Of a stretch of DNA of 50,636 bases, positions 33,801 to 40,541 are shown piece by piece. Made by a program: the position numbers and the translations under genes. This DNA is from an uncultured Lachnospiraceae bacterium (lineage in GTDB: Bacteria; Bacillota; Clostridia; Lachnospirales; Lachnospiraceae): NCBI GenBank assembly GCA_947571775.1, contig CANOZK010000015.1, forward strand, positions 1 through 50,636. The letters are read 5' to 3'. The notes under the pieces are model-generated. The model saw only the letters and a program-made list of their open reading frames with translations, ran no database searches and was not told the origin of the DNA. Position 1 is the first letter of the stretch. Each line of letters opens with the position of its first letter.

Positions 33801-35578
33801 GAATTAACCGAGATGTTCTTTTCTTCTTTTTTTTCCTCTGTCTCTTTCTGAGCGGCAACAGTCGCTTTACCACTGAATGTGAATCTCATTGCAAACTTTT
33901 CAGTTTGAAAATCATACTCTTCGTTGATACTCACAGAGCGAATATCATTTTCTGCGTCTTTTTTTTCCTCTGCCTCATCTTCCGCTGTCTCTGCTGTCTC
34001 CTCCGGCACCTCAAACCCTTCTACAATTCCAAATTCCGAAAAACTTTTAGTCTTAAACGTGGTGCTCTTATTCTTTGCTTTACCGCCGTTTAATACCTGA
34101 TTGCCCCCGTCCGCAAAATGGATAATGGCAATCGGGCTGCCCTCTGCCAGACCATTTTCATCCAGGAACTGTACCGTGATGCTCACATCGCTTTCCGGTT
34201 CTACTTCCTTGCCGTCTACATAGAAGCCGATTTTAAACAGAGCGTTCATGCTGACGTTTTCGTCTTTTAAGGCTTCCTTGATCTCGGCTTCCCGTTTGGC
34301 GTAATGCGCTTCGTCCTTGTCTGCGGTAATCAGCTCTGCCAGCAGCTCGGCCTCTTCCGGGATGTTTGCACTCTCTTTGTAAACAGCGGTAACGATATAA
34401 TCTTCTGTCTCACAGACTTTGGTAATGTCGGGCGTTTCGCCTTCAAATCCGCACATCAGTCCGCCCGCGCTGTCGTAACAGCTCTCGTCGTGGACATGTC
34501 CGGTTTCGTTATCGCTGGCTGAATTTCCGCTTGCCGAGTTATCGCTTGTGGAATTTCCACTTGCGGAATTCTTACTTGCAGAATTCTTACTTGCGGAATC
34601 CTCACTTGCAAAATTGCTGCTTGCGGAGTTATCGCCCGCCGGCTCTTCTTCTGGCTCCGGCGTATTCAGCGCCGCAACTTCCTCGTCGTTTAACTCCACA
34701 GTCTCAAAACATTCCGCGCCATGGATGTGTTCTTCCACCTGCAGTTTGTTGCAGATAAGGACGCCTGTTTCATCTTGGCAGTTCTCGTCATGCGTGTGCA
34801 GCTCGACTTCCTCTTTTTCACATACGAGGGTTTTCTTTGTCTCGTAGCACTCGTCGGTATGCATATGTCCGTCTTGCATCTCTTCCTGCTGACAGGCGAG
34901 AGTTTCTGTCCATGTATAACAGTCATCATTATGCTGATGCTCTTCTAAAGAACAATTCAAAGTTTCTGTCCATGCATAGCAGTCGTCGCTGTGCTGATGT
35001 TCTTCCTGCTGACAGGTGAGCACGCCGGTTTCGTCGTAACATCTATCCACGTGTATATGTTCCTCAAATCCACATTGCAGTCCGGTGTTTTCCCGGATAT
35101 AACAAGTTTCCACATGTGCATGTTCTTCTAATACACACTGCAAATCGCCTTTTTCCCGGATGTAACACTCTGGTATATGCGTATGAGCGTCCTTTTCTTC
35201 TTCCTTGCATACCAGAACTTTTTCTTCTTGATAACAGTTATCATCATGTTTATGTACTTCTAATTCTGATATACGGCAGACCAACTCGCCGCTGTCCAGA
35301 TTATAGCAGTCGTCATTATGCTTGTGTACGACGTAATCTGCCTGACCGCATATCAGCTTCCCTTCCTCTTCCTTGTCATAGCATTCTTCTGAATGCCGAT
35401 GTATTTCCAACTGACAATTCAGCACTTTGCGCTGATGTGTCATTGCCTGGCCGCTCAGCTTTAACGCAGCGAACGTCCCCAATGTGACAACAACCGCCAG
35501 ACACAAGAATATTGCCAGTCGGTGCTGATATCTTTTCTTTTCTTGCAGGGCCTTTGCGGCCTGTGTTAAAAACTTCAT
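30866..35578 (-). CDS. Giant LPETG adhesin with twelve HxHxxxC repeats and fibro-slime domain
   Basis: A 1570-residue surface protein. Residues 21-42 are the export segment. From about 54 to 290 there are eleven units of the form HxHxxxCY...LxC, and a twelfth near 360: each has two histidines and usually two cysteines, and might bind metal or form disulfides. A Ser/Ala/Asn-rich linker of 5-residue units separates the last. Next come acidic Glu-rich stretches (about 540-690), a fibro-slime/PA14-type domain near 1230-1350 (EYLFYGDDDMWVFLDNTLV), and a SpaA-type domain. The sorting signal is LPETGG with a membrane segment and RKRIITKRA. It is probably the pilus tip or a separate adhesin. It follows a LepB gene by 30 nt. 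Confidence 0.88.
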   Translation of the reverse strand: MKFLTQAAKALQEKKRYQHRLAIFLCLAVVVTLGTFAALKLSGQAMTHQRKVLNCQLEIHRHSEECYDKEEEGKLICGQADYVVHKHNDDCYNLDSGELVCRISELEVHKHDDNCYQEEKVLVCKEEEKDAHTHIPECYIREKGDLQCVLEEHAHVETCYIRENTGLQCGFEEHIHVDRCYDETGVLTCQQEEHQHSDDCYAWTETLNCSLEEHQHNDDCYTWTETLACQQEEMQDGHMHTDECYETKKTLVCEKEEVELHTHDENCQDETGVLICNKLQVEEHIHGAECFETVELNDEEVAALNTPEPEEEPAGDNSASSNFASEDSASKNSASKNSASGNSTSDNSASGNSASDNETGHVHDESCYDSAGGLMCGFEGETPDITKVCETEDYIVTAVYKESANIPEEAELLAELITADKDEAHYAKREAEIKEALKDENVSMNALFKIGFYVDGKEVEPESDVSITVQFLDENGLAEGSPIAIIHFADGGNQVLNGGKAKNKSTTFKTKSFSEFGIVEGFEVPEETAETAEDEAEEKKDAENDIRSVSINEEYDFQTEKFAMRFTFSGKATVAAQKETEEKKEEKNISVNSLQEIESANEEGGDGIEKSDDVSAELEGENTEEANASEGEEDSTDAASNPEGDSEDFLEEDNGSDEITETETDTTLPEESDVAEDEPSGAEKPTITGEPINPDSDGSQKFEFTANLLKEDSEEYKIGAAHAEETARGEIFALEAVTYNLKYEGEELDLSDCNVTIEIVPTSTFSSYMASVAAEEIEETGIKADESEIVNIAVVELDESQQQKEITSELHGKNQMVKFRSTSSTFVTYGSKTANPKYKVQYYATLERIDKQGPVAGNPKAGTAINSTNYSDLFTNKYQGSIKKNLLPFISTAGAGNGGGGVLPQNGKVPNTITLPIVDGKVKTKSEDTKVYETKEFDYILAPTLKYVNVLADNPGYDLKEIWVQEDGKAPDSTQKADWVVYEKKDSSFNYIHFTNRQETVEEQKKLNPNDTFILIQDEKTVIRMLYTVTKNKRNSPAVFYDYDIGDGNNKTSGTVMTMNTKASGINSPANCGNEYKDSKYAFGNFNTGTDFGLNIWDGSLLNATNRGVPLGTDEKTGSYGYAGCTFGLAKNPDGEGLVFNAPAPKVFGTDTQTGKYRMVGEQDQKFSLDFARKGDTYTLTAVKGTGAKNLDIFEHPQAGSRAPYAHILTNNFWPMDGEQNGDIHFGESGQQSNQKGSSGDLPESDDGKNHNSYFGMYYTVDFDLDKSYVGPLEYLFYGDDDMWVFLDNTLVCDIGGVHSSVGEYVNLWDWIKRDKLCDHTAPNCRDGNGDIICKKNVHKLSFYYTERGASGSSCWMQFTLPSITTMTPETTGKDYGKLKIQKTVTVNNPGANFDEDQDTFKFKIRLENAKDDYAYIKYDADGNVVERDLVIWNGGSFTLKNGEYIIIDNLPVNTKYTIIEENKAASQYDEDGETGTVTEIMSEYEYFTDVTVNGELQGGGLTDNKQATGTIKPVSSGAMDKVVYINQYRVYELPETGGTGVIPYTIASIFCIVAGAVLAYRKRIITKRA
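34517..34645. repeat. Tandem 15-nt repeat in the adhesin linker
   Basis: About eight to nine imperfect 15-nt units encode NSAS-type pentapeptides. In-frame gain or loss of units would change linker length without breaking the protein. Some units are near-identical (two read ACTTGCRGAATTCTT), others have diverged. Confidence 0.65.
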
Positions 35579-35608
35579 TGTGCTGCCCCCTTCCTTGCAC
35601 CCTCTTTT

Positions 35609-36190
35609 TTATTTTACCACTCCAATATCCGACAACGGCCAGACCCGGAGTAAAATCTTGCCTGCAACCATGTCCTTGGCCACGCAGCCTACGGCTGTGT
35701 TCCGGCTGTCTATGCTGGTTCCCCGGTGGTCCCCCATTACAAACCATTTGCCCTCCGGCACCTGATATGGCAAATCAATGTTGCAGTTGCCTAAAGCCTT
35801 GTCGCTGACATACGGCTCATCGAGCGGTTTCTCATTGACCGTCACGTTTCCGTCTTTGTCAATGTCCACCCAGTCGCCCGCCTGCGCTATCACTCGTTTT
35901 ACCAAGATATTGTTATTGTAATGGAACGCTATCACATCGCCGGTCTTATATTTGGCTCGGCTGATTGCCACTACGATATCCTGATTCTGCAGAGTCTCCG
36001 TCATAGACGACCCGTTGATCTGCAGCACAGGAAGCAGCAACACCGCTATCAATACCGCCACCGCCGCCACGACCAGAAGTGAAAACACCGTGCTGCGAAA
36101 CACCTGGCCGTAATTATGTTTGTACTGCTCCTTTTTTAACTCTGCCTCAAGCAATTCAAGGCTTGGGATTTCATATCCTTTCGATTCCAT
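35609..36190 (-). CDS. lepB: Signal peptidase I (LepB-type)
   Basis: A protein of about 193 residues with one N-terminal membrane segment (FSLLVVAAVAVLIAVLLLPV), the catalytic Ser in INGSSMTETL, and Lys in VKRVIAQAGD, with VMGDHRGTSIDSRN as the last conserved box. AGAGGGG 8 nt before ATG at 36190 favours that start; an ATG two codons earlier is too close. Placed between the coiled-coil gene and the adhesin, it probably processes pilus subunits with ordinary Sec signals, while SipW handles the other class. Confidence 0.92.
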   Translation of the reverse strand: MESKGYEIPSLELLEAELKKEQYKHNYGQVFRSTVFSLLVVAAVAVLIAVLLLPVLQINGSSMTETLQNQDIVVAISRAKYKTGDVIAFHYNNNILVKRVIAQAGDWVDIDKDGNVTVNEKPLDEPYVSDKALGNCNIDLPYQVPEGKWFVMGDHRGTSIDSRNTAVGCVAKDMVAGKILLRVWPLSDIGVVK

Positions 36191-36206
36191 ATCCATCCCC
36201 TCTGCA

Positions 36207-36884
36207 TTATTTATCCTCAGGCTCACAGGTTTTCCTTTCCTCAGGCTGTTCTTTTGGTTCCGGCTTCGGATCTGGCTTTTCATCCTCGTCCGATTCCCAT
36301 TCTATTTCCTCCAGAGGCGCCGGCTCTTCCAGAGGTTCGTCCTTCGGCTCCGGCTCCAGTTTCATTTCATATAATAAATCACTTTTCTCCAGCCCCCGGT
36401 TTACCCGGATGTTGTACAGGTACTGCTCTGCTGCCTGCTGCGCCACCTCAAAGATGCCGTTTAGCCGAAGCGCCGCCTCCGCAATCGATCCGGCGTCTTC
36501 CAATTCTATTCGCCTGCTGTTCAGCCAGTGTTCCATCTGCTCCCGCAGTTCATGAATCCTAGCATCTTTCTGATCCAGCCGCCCTTTTAACTTCTCAATC
36601 AGGATGTCCTTTTCATTCAGTTTTGCCTTTAGCCTCTCATTGCTTTCCTGAAAACGAGCGTCTTTTTCATCCAGCTTTGCCTTCAGCCTCTCGTTGCTTT
36701 CCTGAAAGTGAAGATCTTTTTCATCCAGCCTCGCTTTCAGCTTTTCATTGCTTTCCTGGGACTGGGCCAACTCCCCTTTGGTTGTGTCAAGCTCCTCCTG
36801 AAGCTGGATGTTTTCCTTGCCCTGCGCTACCAGAAGCTGCAGAAGATCACGCCGCCGCAGTTTACGGAATTCTTTCTCAGTCAT
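36207..36884 (-). CDS. Coiled-coil protein, first gene of the surface locus
   Basis: A cytosolic protein of about 225 residues: an N-terminal helix (MTEKEFRKLRRRDLLQLLVA), a long coiled coil (about 22-125) with three tandem 18-residue units beginning QESNE, a helical block (DAGSIAEAALRLNGIFEVAQQAAEQYL), and an acidic, Pro/Glu-rich end. AAAAGGGG lies 9 nt before the ATG at 36884. No signal peptide or membrane segment is seen. I have seen similar proteins next to clostridial signal peptidases, but no function is known to me. It may organise pilus assembly on the inner face of the membrane. Confidence 0.75.
   Translation of the reverse strand: MTEKEFRKLRRRDLLQLLVAQGKENIQLQEELDTTKGELAQSQESNEKLKARLDEKDLHFQESNERLKAKLDEKDARFQESNERLKAKLNEKDILIEKLKGRLDQKDARIHELREQMEHWLNSRRIELEDAGSIAEAALRLNGIFEVAQQAAEQYLYNIRVNRGLEKSDLLYEMKLEPEPKDEPLEEPAPLEEIEWESDEDEKPDPKPEPKEQPEERKTCEPEDK
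36597..36758. repeat. Three tandem 54-nt repeats in the coiled-coil gene
   Basis: Residues 43-60, 61-78 and 79-96 are near-identical 18-residue units (QESNE...EKD...). The DNA units are also very similar, so copy number could vary by slippage or recombination. Confidence 0.7.
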
Positions 36885-37146
36885 TACATTAAGCCCCTTT
36901 TCCGAAAGCCCGCCCTCATTCTCCACTAATTTAAACCAGGAAGAAACAAGGGATATCCGGGCTTCCACACTCTAGTCTATTACACTTTAATATGAAATGT
37001 TACATAATATTTTTGCACTATTTAATCTTATGAAAACACCGCAGAAAACAGATGTTTCCATTTCCGCTGCATCCGCCCTTTCCTGTTTTTTTTCGGCAGA
37101 TTCTTGCTTTTCTTATCGGAAGCTGCAAAACATTTCCTGGTTAAAC

Positions 37147-37179
37147 AAAAAAATACATCCACAACATGGATGCATTTTT
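37147..37179. terminator. Hairpin with U run in the 609-nt gap 36885-37493
   Basis: A 12-bp stem (one G-U) with a 7-nt loop and T/A runs on both sides could end transcription in either direction. It stands about 315 nt after the MFS stop and about 265 nt before the surface locus. The rest of the gap is AT-rich; short plus-strand frames there have no support, so I call no gene. Confidence 0.65.
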
Positions 37180-37493
37180 GAAAATACAGGAAACTGCAGA
37201 AATCCCGTCTACTTTAACTGATATGATACGTTAGAAGGAATCTACTATAAAACTCCCATTTCAAAAAGCATACCCATTAATAGCATCGACGTTATTCATC
37301 ATTTTGATAAGCCCAACCGAGAAATTTTTTATAAAATTTGGCAAAAAAGAACCCTACCTTCTATTAATCTCTTACATTATATTCGATTACAAAACAAAAA
37401 TCAATGGCATTGCGAGAAATTTATGGAATTTTATGGAAAAGTCTGGGTGCATTTGTTTGCATTGCAAAATGAGCCGGGATTGCTGTTGCACGT

Positions 37494-38741
37494 TTACTCT
37501 GCTGGAAGTTTTTTAAAAACATTTCTTGTACTTACAGCAATGATCAGCGACACAACTCCCGAAAACAAAATAACCGCATGTTCACATCCATGACAAACCT
37601 CAAACAGGACGCCATAGAATGCGTTTCCCAACGGCTGCGCACTCATGGAAACGGTAAGAATGACGGCAATCACCTTTCCAATTAAATTCTGCGGCGTTTC
37701 CGTTTGGATAAAGGACATCATCTGCACGGTAAAAATCGTTGAAAACACCATAATTGCAAAACAACATATGGTTATGACAATATAATTTATGATTCCAGAT
37801 GAAAACAGGATCAATGCAGCGCCGATGGGAAATACGCATACTGCACAGGCGGTTACCAGGTTGCCCGATTTACGAATCGCCAGTTTGTTTGCGAAAATAC
37901 CTGCACCAATGCCCCCCGCCAATCCTCCTGCCGCCAATGTCCCCTCTGCAAAACCATAAAGTTTGTTTGCCTGTGAAGCTTCCAGAACCAATACTTCTGT
38001 CACCAGATAAGGCAATGCAACCATAATCATTGCAGACAGGAACAAATTCATTCCGCAGATTACAAGAAGGGTTTTTCCGATTACCGGCTTTTCGTTTCGG
38101 ATAAAGCGAATGCTCTCTGCAAAATCCGTTCTGGCTGTCTTGAATATGCCGCAGTCTGAAGCCGGTTTCTGAAACGGTATTTGAATGAAGATTTCCATAA
38201 CCGCCGACAGAGTAAAACATGCCACGCAAACCCACAATATAGGCTCTAACCCATACGCACTATATAAAACACCTCCAAGTACAGGGCCTATTAAGGATGC
38301 AAAAGAGCTGATGGTATTGATAATAGAATTTGCCGCCATAAAATGATCCGGATTGATAAGCGCGGGGATGCTCGCCTGCACCGACGGCTGATATGCACCC
38401 GCAATGCCATATAGAAGCATCAGCGTAACCGTCAAAAGGAGGATGAGATTTCCTCCATTCATAAGCAGAGAAAAGGTTAAAATAACCGCCGCTGTAAAGA
38501 AATCCAAGATTACCATAACGTTTCTTTTATTTACCCTGTCTGCAACAATACCGCCGACAGGCGACAGTAGGATGGCAGGGATAAAAGCACATGCTGTAAC
38601 AGTTCCGTAAAGCGCCGATGACCCTGTTAGGTTTAATAAATATAATGGCAATGCAAATCTTATAGTAGCATTGCCAAACAATGATACAATCTGGCCAATG
38701 ACAACTAACGTAAAATCTTTTGAAAATAGTTTTTGATTCAT
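37494..38741 (-). CDS. MFS transporter, drug-efflux type
   Basis: A 415-residue protein with about twelve membrane helices, like the MefA/enterobactin-exporter-type MFS proteins: FTLVVIGQIVSLFGNATIRF at the start, GGIVADRVNKRNVMV between helices 2 and 3, and PSVQASIPALINPDHFMAANS after helix 4. GGAGG 8 nt upstream fixes the ATG. It belongs to a unit headed by a TetR gene with operators that match each other. Base use is more AT-rich than the flanks, suggesting a separate origin. The substrate is unknown; resistance is not implied. Confidence 0.88.
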   Translation of the reverse strand: MNQKLFSKDFTLVVIGQIVSLFGNATIRFALPLYLLNLTGSSALYGTVTACAFIPAILLSPVGGIVADRVNKRNVMVILDFFTAAVILTFSLLMNGGNLILLLTVTLMLLYGIAGAYQPSVQASIPALINPDHFMAANSIINTISSFASLIGPVLGGVLYSAYGLEPILWVCVACFTLSAVMEIFIQIPFQKPASDCGIFKTARTDFAESIRFIRNEKPVIGKTLLVICGMNLFLSAMIMVALPYLVTEVLVLEASQANKLYGFAEGTLAAGGLAGGIGAGIFANKLAIRKSGNLVTACAVCVFPIGAALILFSSGIINYIVITICCFAIMVFSTIFTVQMMSFIQTETPQNLIGKVIAVILTVSMSAQPLGNAFYGVLFEVCHGCEHAVILFSGVVSLIIAVSTRNVFKKLPAE

Positions 38742-38982
38742 CTTCTAAACCTCCATTTTTTCTATTCCGTTTGCCAGAAATAAGATATATAAAGTTCGCA
38801 GCGATAACGAAAACCACACTCATCACCAACATTACCCAGATACTGCTGCTTGGGGAAATCGCAATCCAATTAGCCGAAACACATACCAGAATCAAAGAAC
38901 TAGAAAGCAAAACCGTAAAGACAAAATACTTTGCGTCCATCTGCGGCACAATTCCAAAAACATGGGCCGAAATATACATCAT
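38742..38982 (-). pseudogene. Decayed small membrane-protein gene between TetR and MFS
   Basis: The frame encodes three hydrophobic segments (from MMYISAHVFGIV through WVMLVMSVVFVIAANFIYLI) and then runs on into the MFS gene in another frame for about 70 codons without a stop. This looks like a frameshift near the end. Upstream, an AAAGGAG site is not followed by a usable start: the in-frame codon there is ATA, at 39021-39019, thirteen codons before the ATG at 38982. So either start or end, or both, seem lost. A functional gene with ATG at 38982 and a long tail cannot be excluded. Confidence 0.4.
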
Positions 38983-39037
38983 ACCGATAACCAGCGTATT
39001 ACTGATAAATCGGTTTCTTATTCTCTCCTTTCAATAC

Positions 39038-39051
39038 CATACGTCGGTATG
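39038..39051. promoter_or_regulatory. Candidate TetR operator 2
   Basis: CATACGTCGGTATG, half sites CATAC/GTATG around a 4-nt centre. It lies between the tetR terminator and the membrane/MFS genes. It matches the half sites of the operator at 39794-39808. Confidence 0.65.
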
Positions 39052-39060
39052 TATATATTT

Positions 39061-39091
39061 AAAATATATCTGCCCATTTAACAGGGCAGAT
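39061..39091 (-). terminator. Terminator of the TetR gene
   Basis: On the minus strand ATCTGCCC (39084-39091) pairs perfectly with GGGCAGAT (39068-39075) around an 8-nt loop and leads into ATATTTT. It begins 3 nt after the stop codon. Confidence 0.65.
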
Positions 39092-39093
39092 TG

Positions 39094-39747
39094 TTACTTG
39101 TTTTTTTGATAGATAGACGCTAACTCCTGTAACCTTTCTAACATTTCATCATCTATAATATCCAAACCAAAGCCTTGCAGCATCTGTCTAAATAACATAA
39201 ACTTGCGGTAAGATTCTTCCTCAGAACTATCAAATATCATCGGATTCATCCAGACGTTTGCCACAAGCAAAATCAACTCAGCGAATTGCTCTGGATAATC
39301 CGTTTCGATAGAACCGTCTGAAATACCCTGCTGAATAATCGGCAGAATATAGTTCGGTGCCGCGTTATCTATGGTATCATGCAAAAGACTGAAAAGAAGT
39401 TTCGCGTTATTATGAAAATCCGGGGCTACTGTAAAGATGTCGTTCTGTACAGGCCGGTTGATGGATTCTCTAAAAATGGTCTTCAGCTTTTCTTTGCCGC
39501 TGAGGTCTAAGCGGTCACGAATGACTGCAAGCATCTGATTCGATTCAGCCGTTATTCTGTCCGTAACAGCAAGTAAAATCTCTTCCTTTGACTTAAAATG
39601 ATGATAAATAGCGCCTTTACTAAGGCCGCCTAGATTATCAATAATGCCCTGAATGGAAGTATGTTCATACCCCTTCTCCACAAACAGGCGAAAAGAAACA
39701 TCCAATATTAAACGAACGGTTTCTTCTGGATGTTTATTCCTTGCCAT
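39094..39747 (-). CDS. TetR/AcrR family transcriptional regulator
   Basis: A 217-residue repressor. The N-terminal helix-turn-helix (ETVRLILDVSFRLFVEKGYE, then TSIQGIIDNLGGLSKGAIYHHFKSKEEIL) is textbook TetR; the C-terminal ligand domain is not conserved. An AAGGAGGAGAGGAG stretch precedes the ATG. Its own promoter holds a palindrome between the -35 and -10, and a second like it precedes the downstream genes, so it probably represses itself and the MFS exporter and is released by an exported compound. Confidence 0.92.
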   Translation of the reverse strand: MARNKHPEETVRLILDVSFRLFVEKGYEHTSIQGIIDNLGGLSKGAIYHHFKSKEEILLAVTDRITAESNQMLAVIRDRLDLSGKEKLKTIFRESINRPVQNDIFTVAPDFHNNAKLLFSLLHDTIDNAAPNYILPIIQQGISDGSIETDYPEQFAELILLVANVWMNPMIFDSSEEESYRKFMLFRQMLQGFGLDIIDDEMLERLQELASIYQKNK

Positions 39748-39788
39748 TGTCTCCTCTCCTCCTTAAAACACTCTGAGTATATATTGAT

Positions 39789-39816
39789 ATTATCATACCA
39801 TTGGTATGTTTGTCAA
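39789..39816 (-). promoter_or_regulatory. tetR promoter with operator 1 in the spacer
   Basis: On the minus strand TTGACA (39811-39816), a 16-nt spacer and GATAAT (39789-39794). The palindrome CATACCATTGGTATG (39794-39808) fills the spacer, so a bound repressor would block polymerase. Confidence 0.8.
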
Positions 39817-39850
39817 GAGGATGGTTTGACTTTTATCTACGTTCCTATTT

Positions 39851-40372
39851 TCAAAGACTGGCCAGGGCCACGCTCGCGGCAAGTCCGGCGAAGGTAGCCA
39901 GCAGCGCGCCGGCCAGGGTATATCGTGTCTTAGTGATTTTAGCCGTCATGAAGTATACGGACATGGTGTAGAAAATCGTCTCCGTGCAGCTTAACATCAA
40001 AGAGGCGATGATTCCGATACGGGAATCGGTGCCATATTCTTTGAACAGATCCAGTGCAAGCCCGGTAGCAGCCGAGGAGGAGAACATGCGGACGAAGGCG
40101 AGCGGCACCAAAGGGGCGGGAAATCCCAGCGGATCGGTGATTTTGCCTAAGAGATTGCCCAGCATATCCAGGAAGCCGGATCCGCGCAGGATGCCCACGG
40201 CCATCATCAGTCCGATTAGGGTAGGCAGGATTTTTACCACGGTTTTCAGCCCGTCGGCCGCGCCTGCGATAAAAGATTCATAGACGTTTACTTTCTGCAA
40301 GATTCCGAAGGCGACGATATAGAAGATAATCAGGGGGATCAGGATTTCGGATAAAAAAAGGAGGATTTTCAT
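39851..40372 (-). CDS. spmB: Spore maturation protein SpmB-like (nucleoside-recognition domain)
   Basis: A 173-residue membrane protein with about five hydrophobic segments. GILRGSGFLDMLGNLLGKITDPLGFPAPLVPLAFVRMFSSSA is given only as a region marker (about residues 60-100), with the conserved GSGFLD and SSSAATG typical of SpmB. SpmA and SpmB help dehydrate the spore core. spmA is normally beside spmB, but the gene upstream here is murT on the other strand, so spmB stands alone. AGAGG precedes the ATG. Confidence 0.85.
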   Translation of the reverse strand: MKILLFLSEILIPLIIFYIVAFGILQKVNVYESFIAGAADGLKTVVKILPTLIGLMMAVGILRGSGFLDMLGNLLGKITDPLGFPAPLVPLAFVRMFSSSAATGLALDLFKEYGTDSRIGIIASLMLSCTETIFYTMSVYFMTAKITKTRYTLAGALLATFAGLAASVALASL

Positions 40373-40475
40373 ACTTTGCCTCTGCCAATGGTCTTTCTAT
40401 TCATGTTTATGCAGAGCTGCGGTGCAATATCCAGAAAAGAAATGGATAGCCTATTGGAACTGTTACAGAAATGGA

Positions 40476-40504
40476 TTGTTTTTATGGCCGACAGGCAGTA
40501 TAAT
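40476..40504 (+). promoter_or_regulatory. Promoter of murT-gatD
   Basis: TTGTTT (40476-40481), a 17-nt spacer and TATAAT (40499-40504). It lies inside the longer open frame that starts at 40422, which excludes that start for murT. Confidence 0.7.
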
Positions 40505-40541
40505 TCTATATATCATCGAAATTCACACAATGGAGGAAACC

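Noticed and set aside
34480..35420. Regular His/Cys repeats at first sight like a CRISPR array
   Set aside because: The period lies in codons of a long open frame with diverged DNA units and no unique spacers, so it is a protein repeat.
37304..37516. 70-codon plus-strand frame in the AT-rich gap
   Set aside because: No ribosome site or promoter, and it runs into the MFS gene antisense; no family resemblance.
40422..40541. Longer N terminus for murT
   Set aside because: The added 40 codons contain the likely promoter (40476-40504) and lack a ribosome site, while GGAGG precedes the ATG at 40542.
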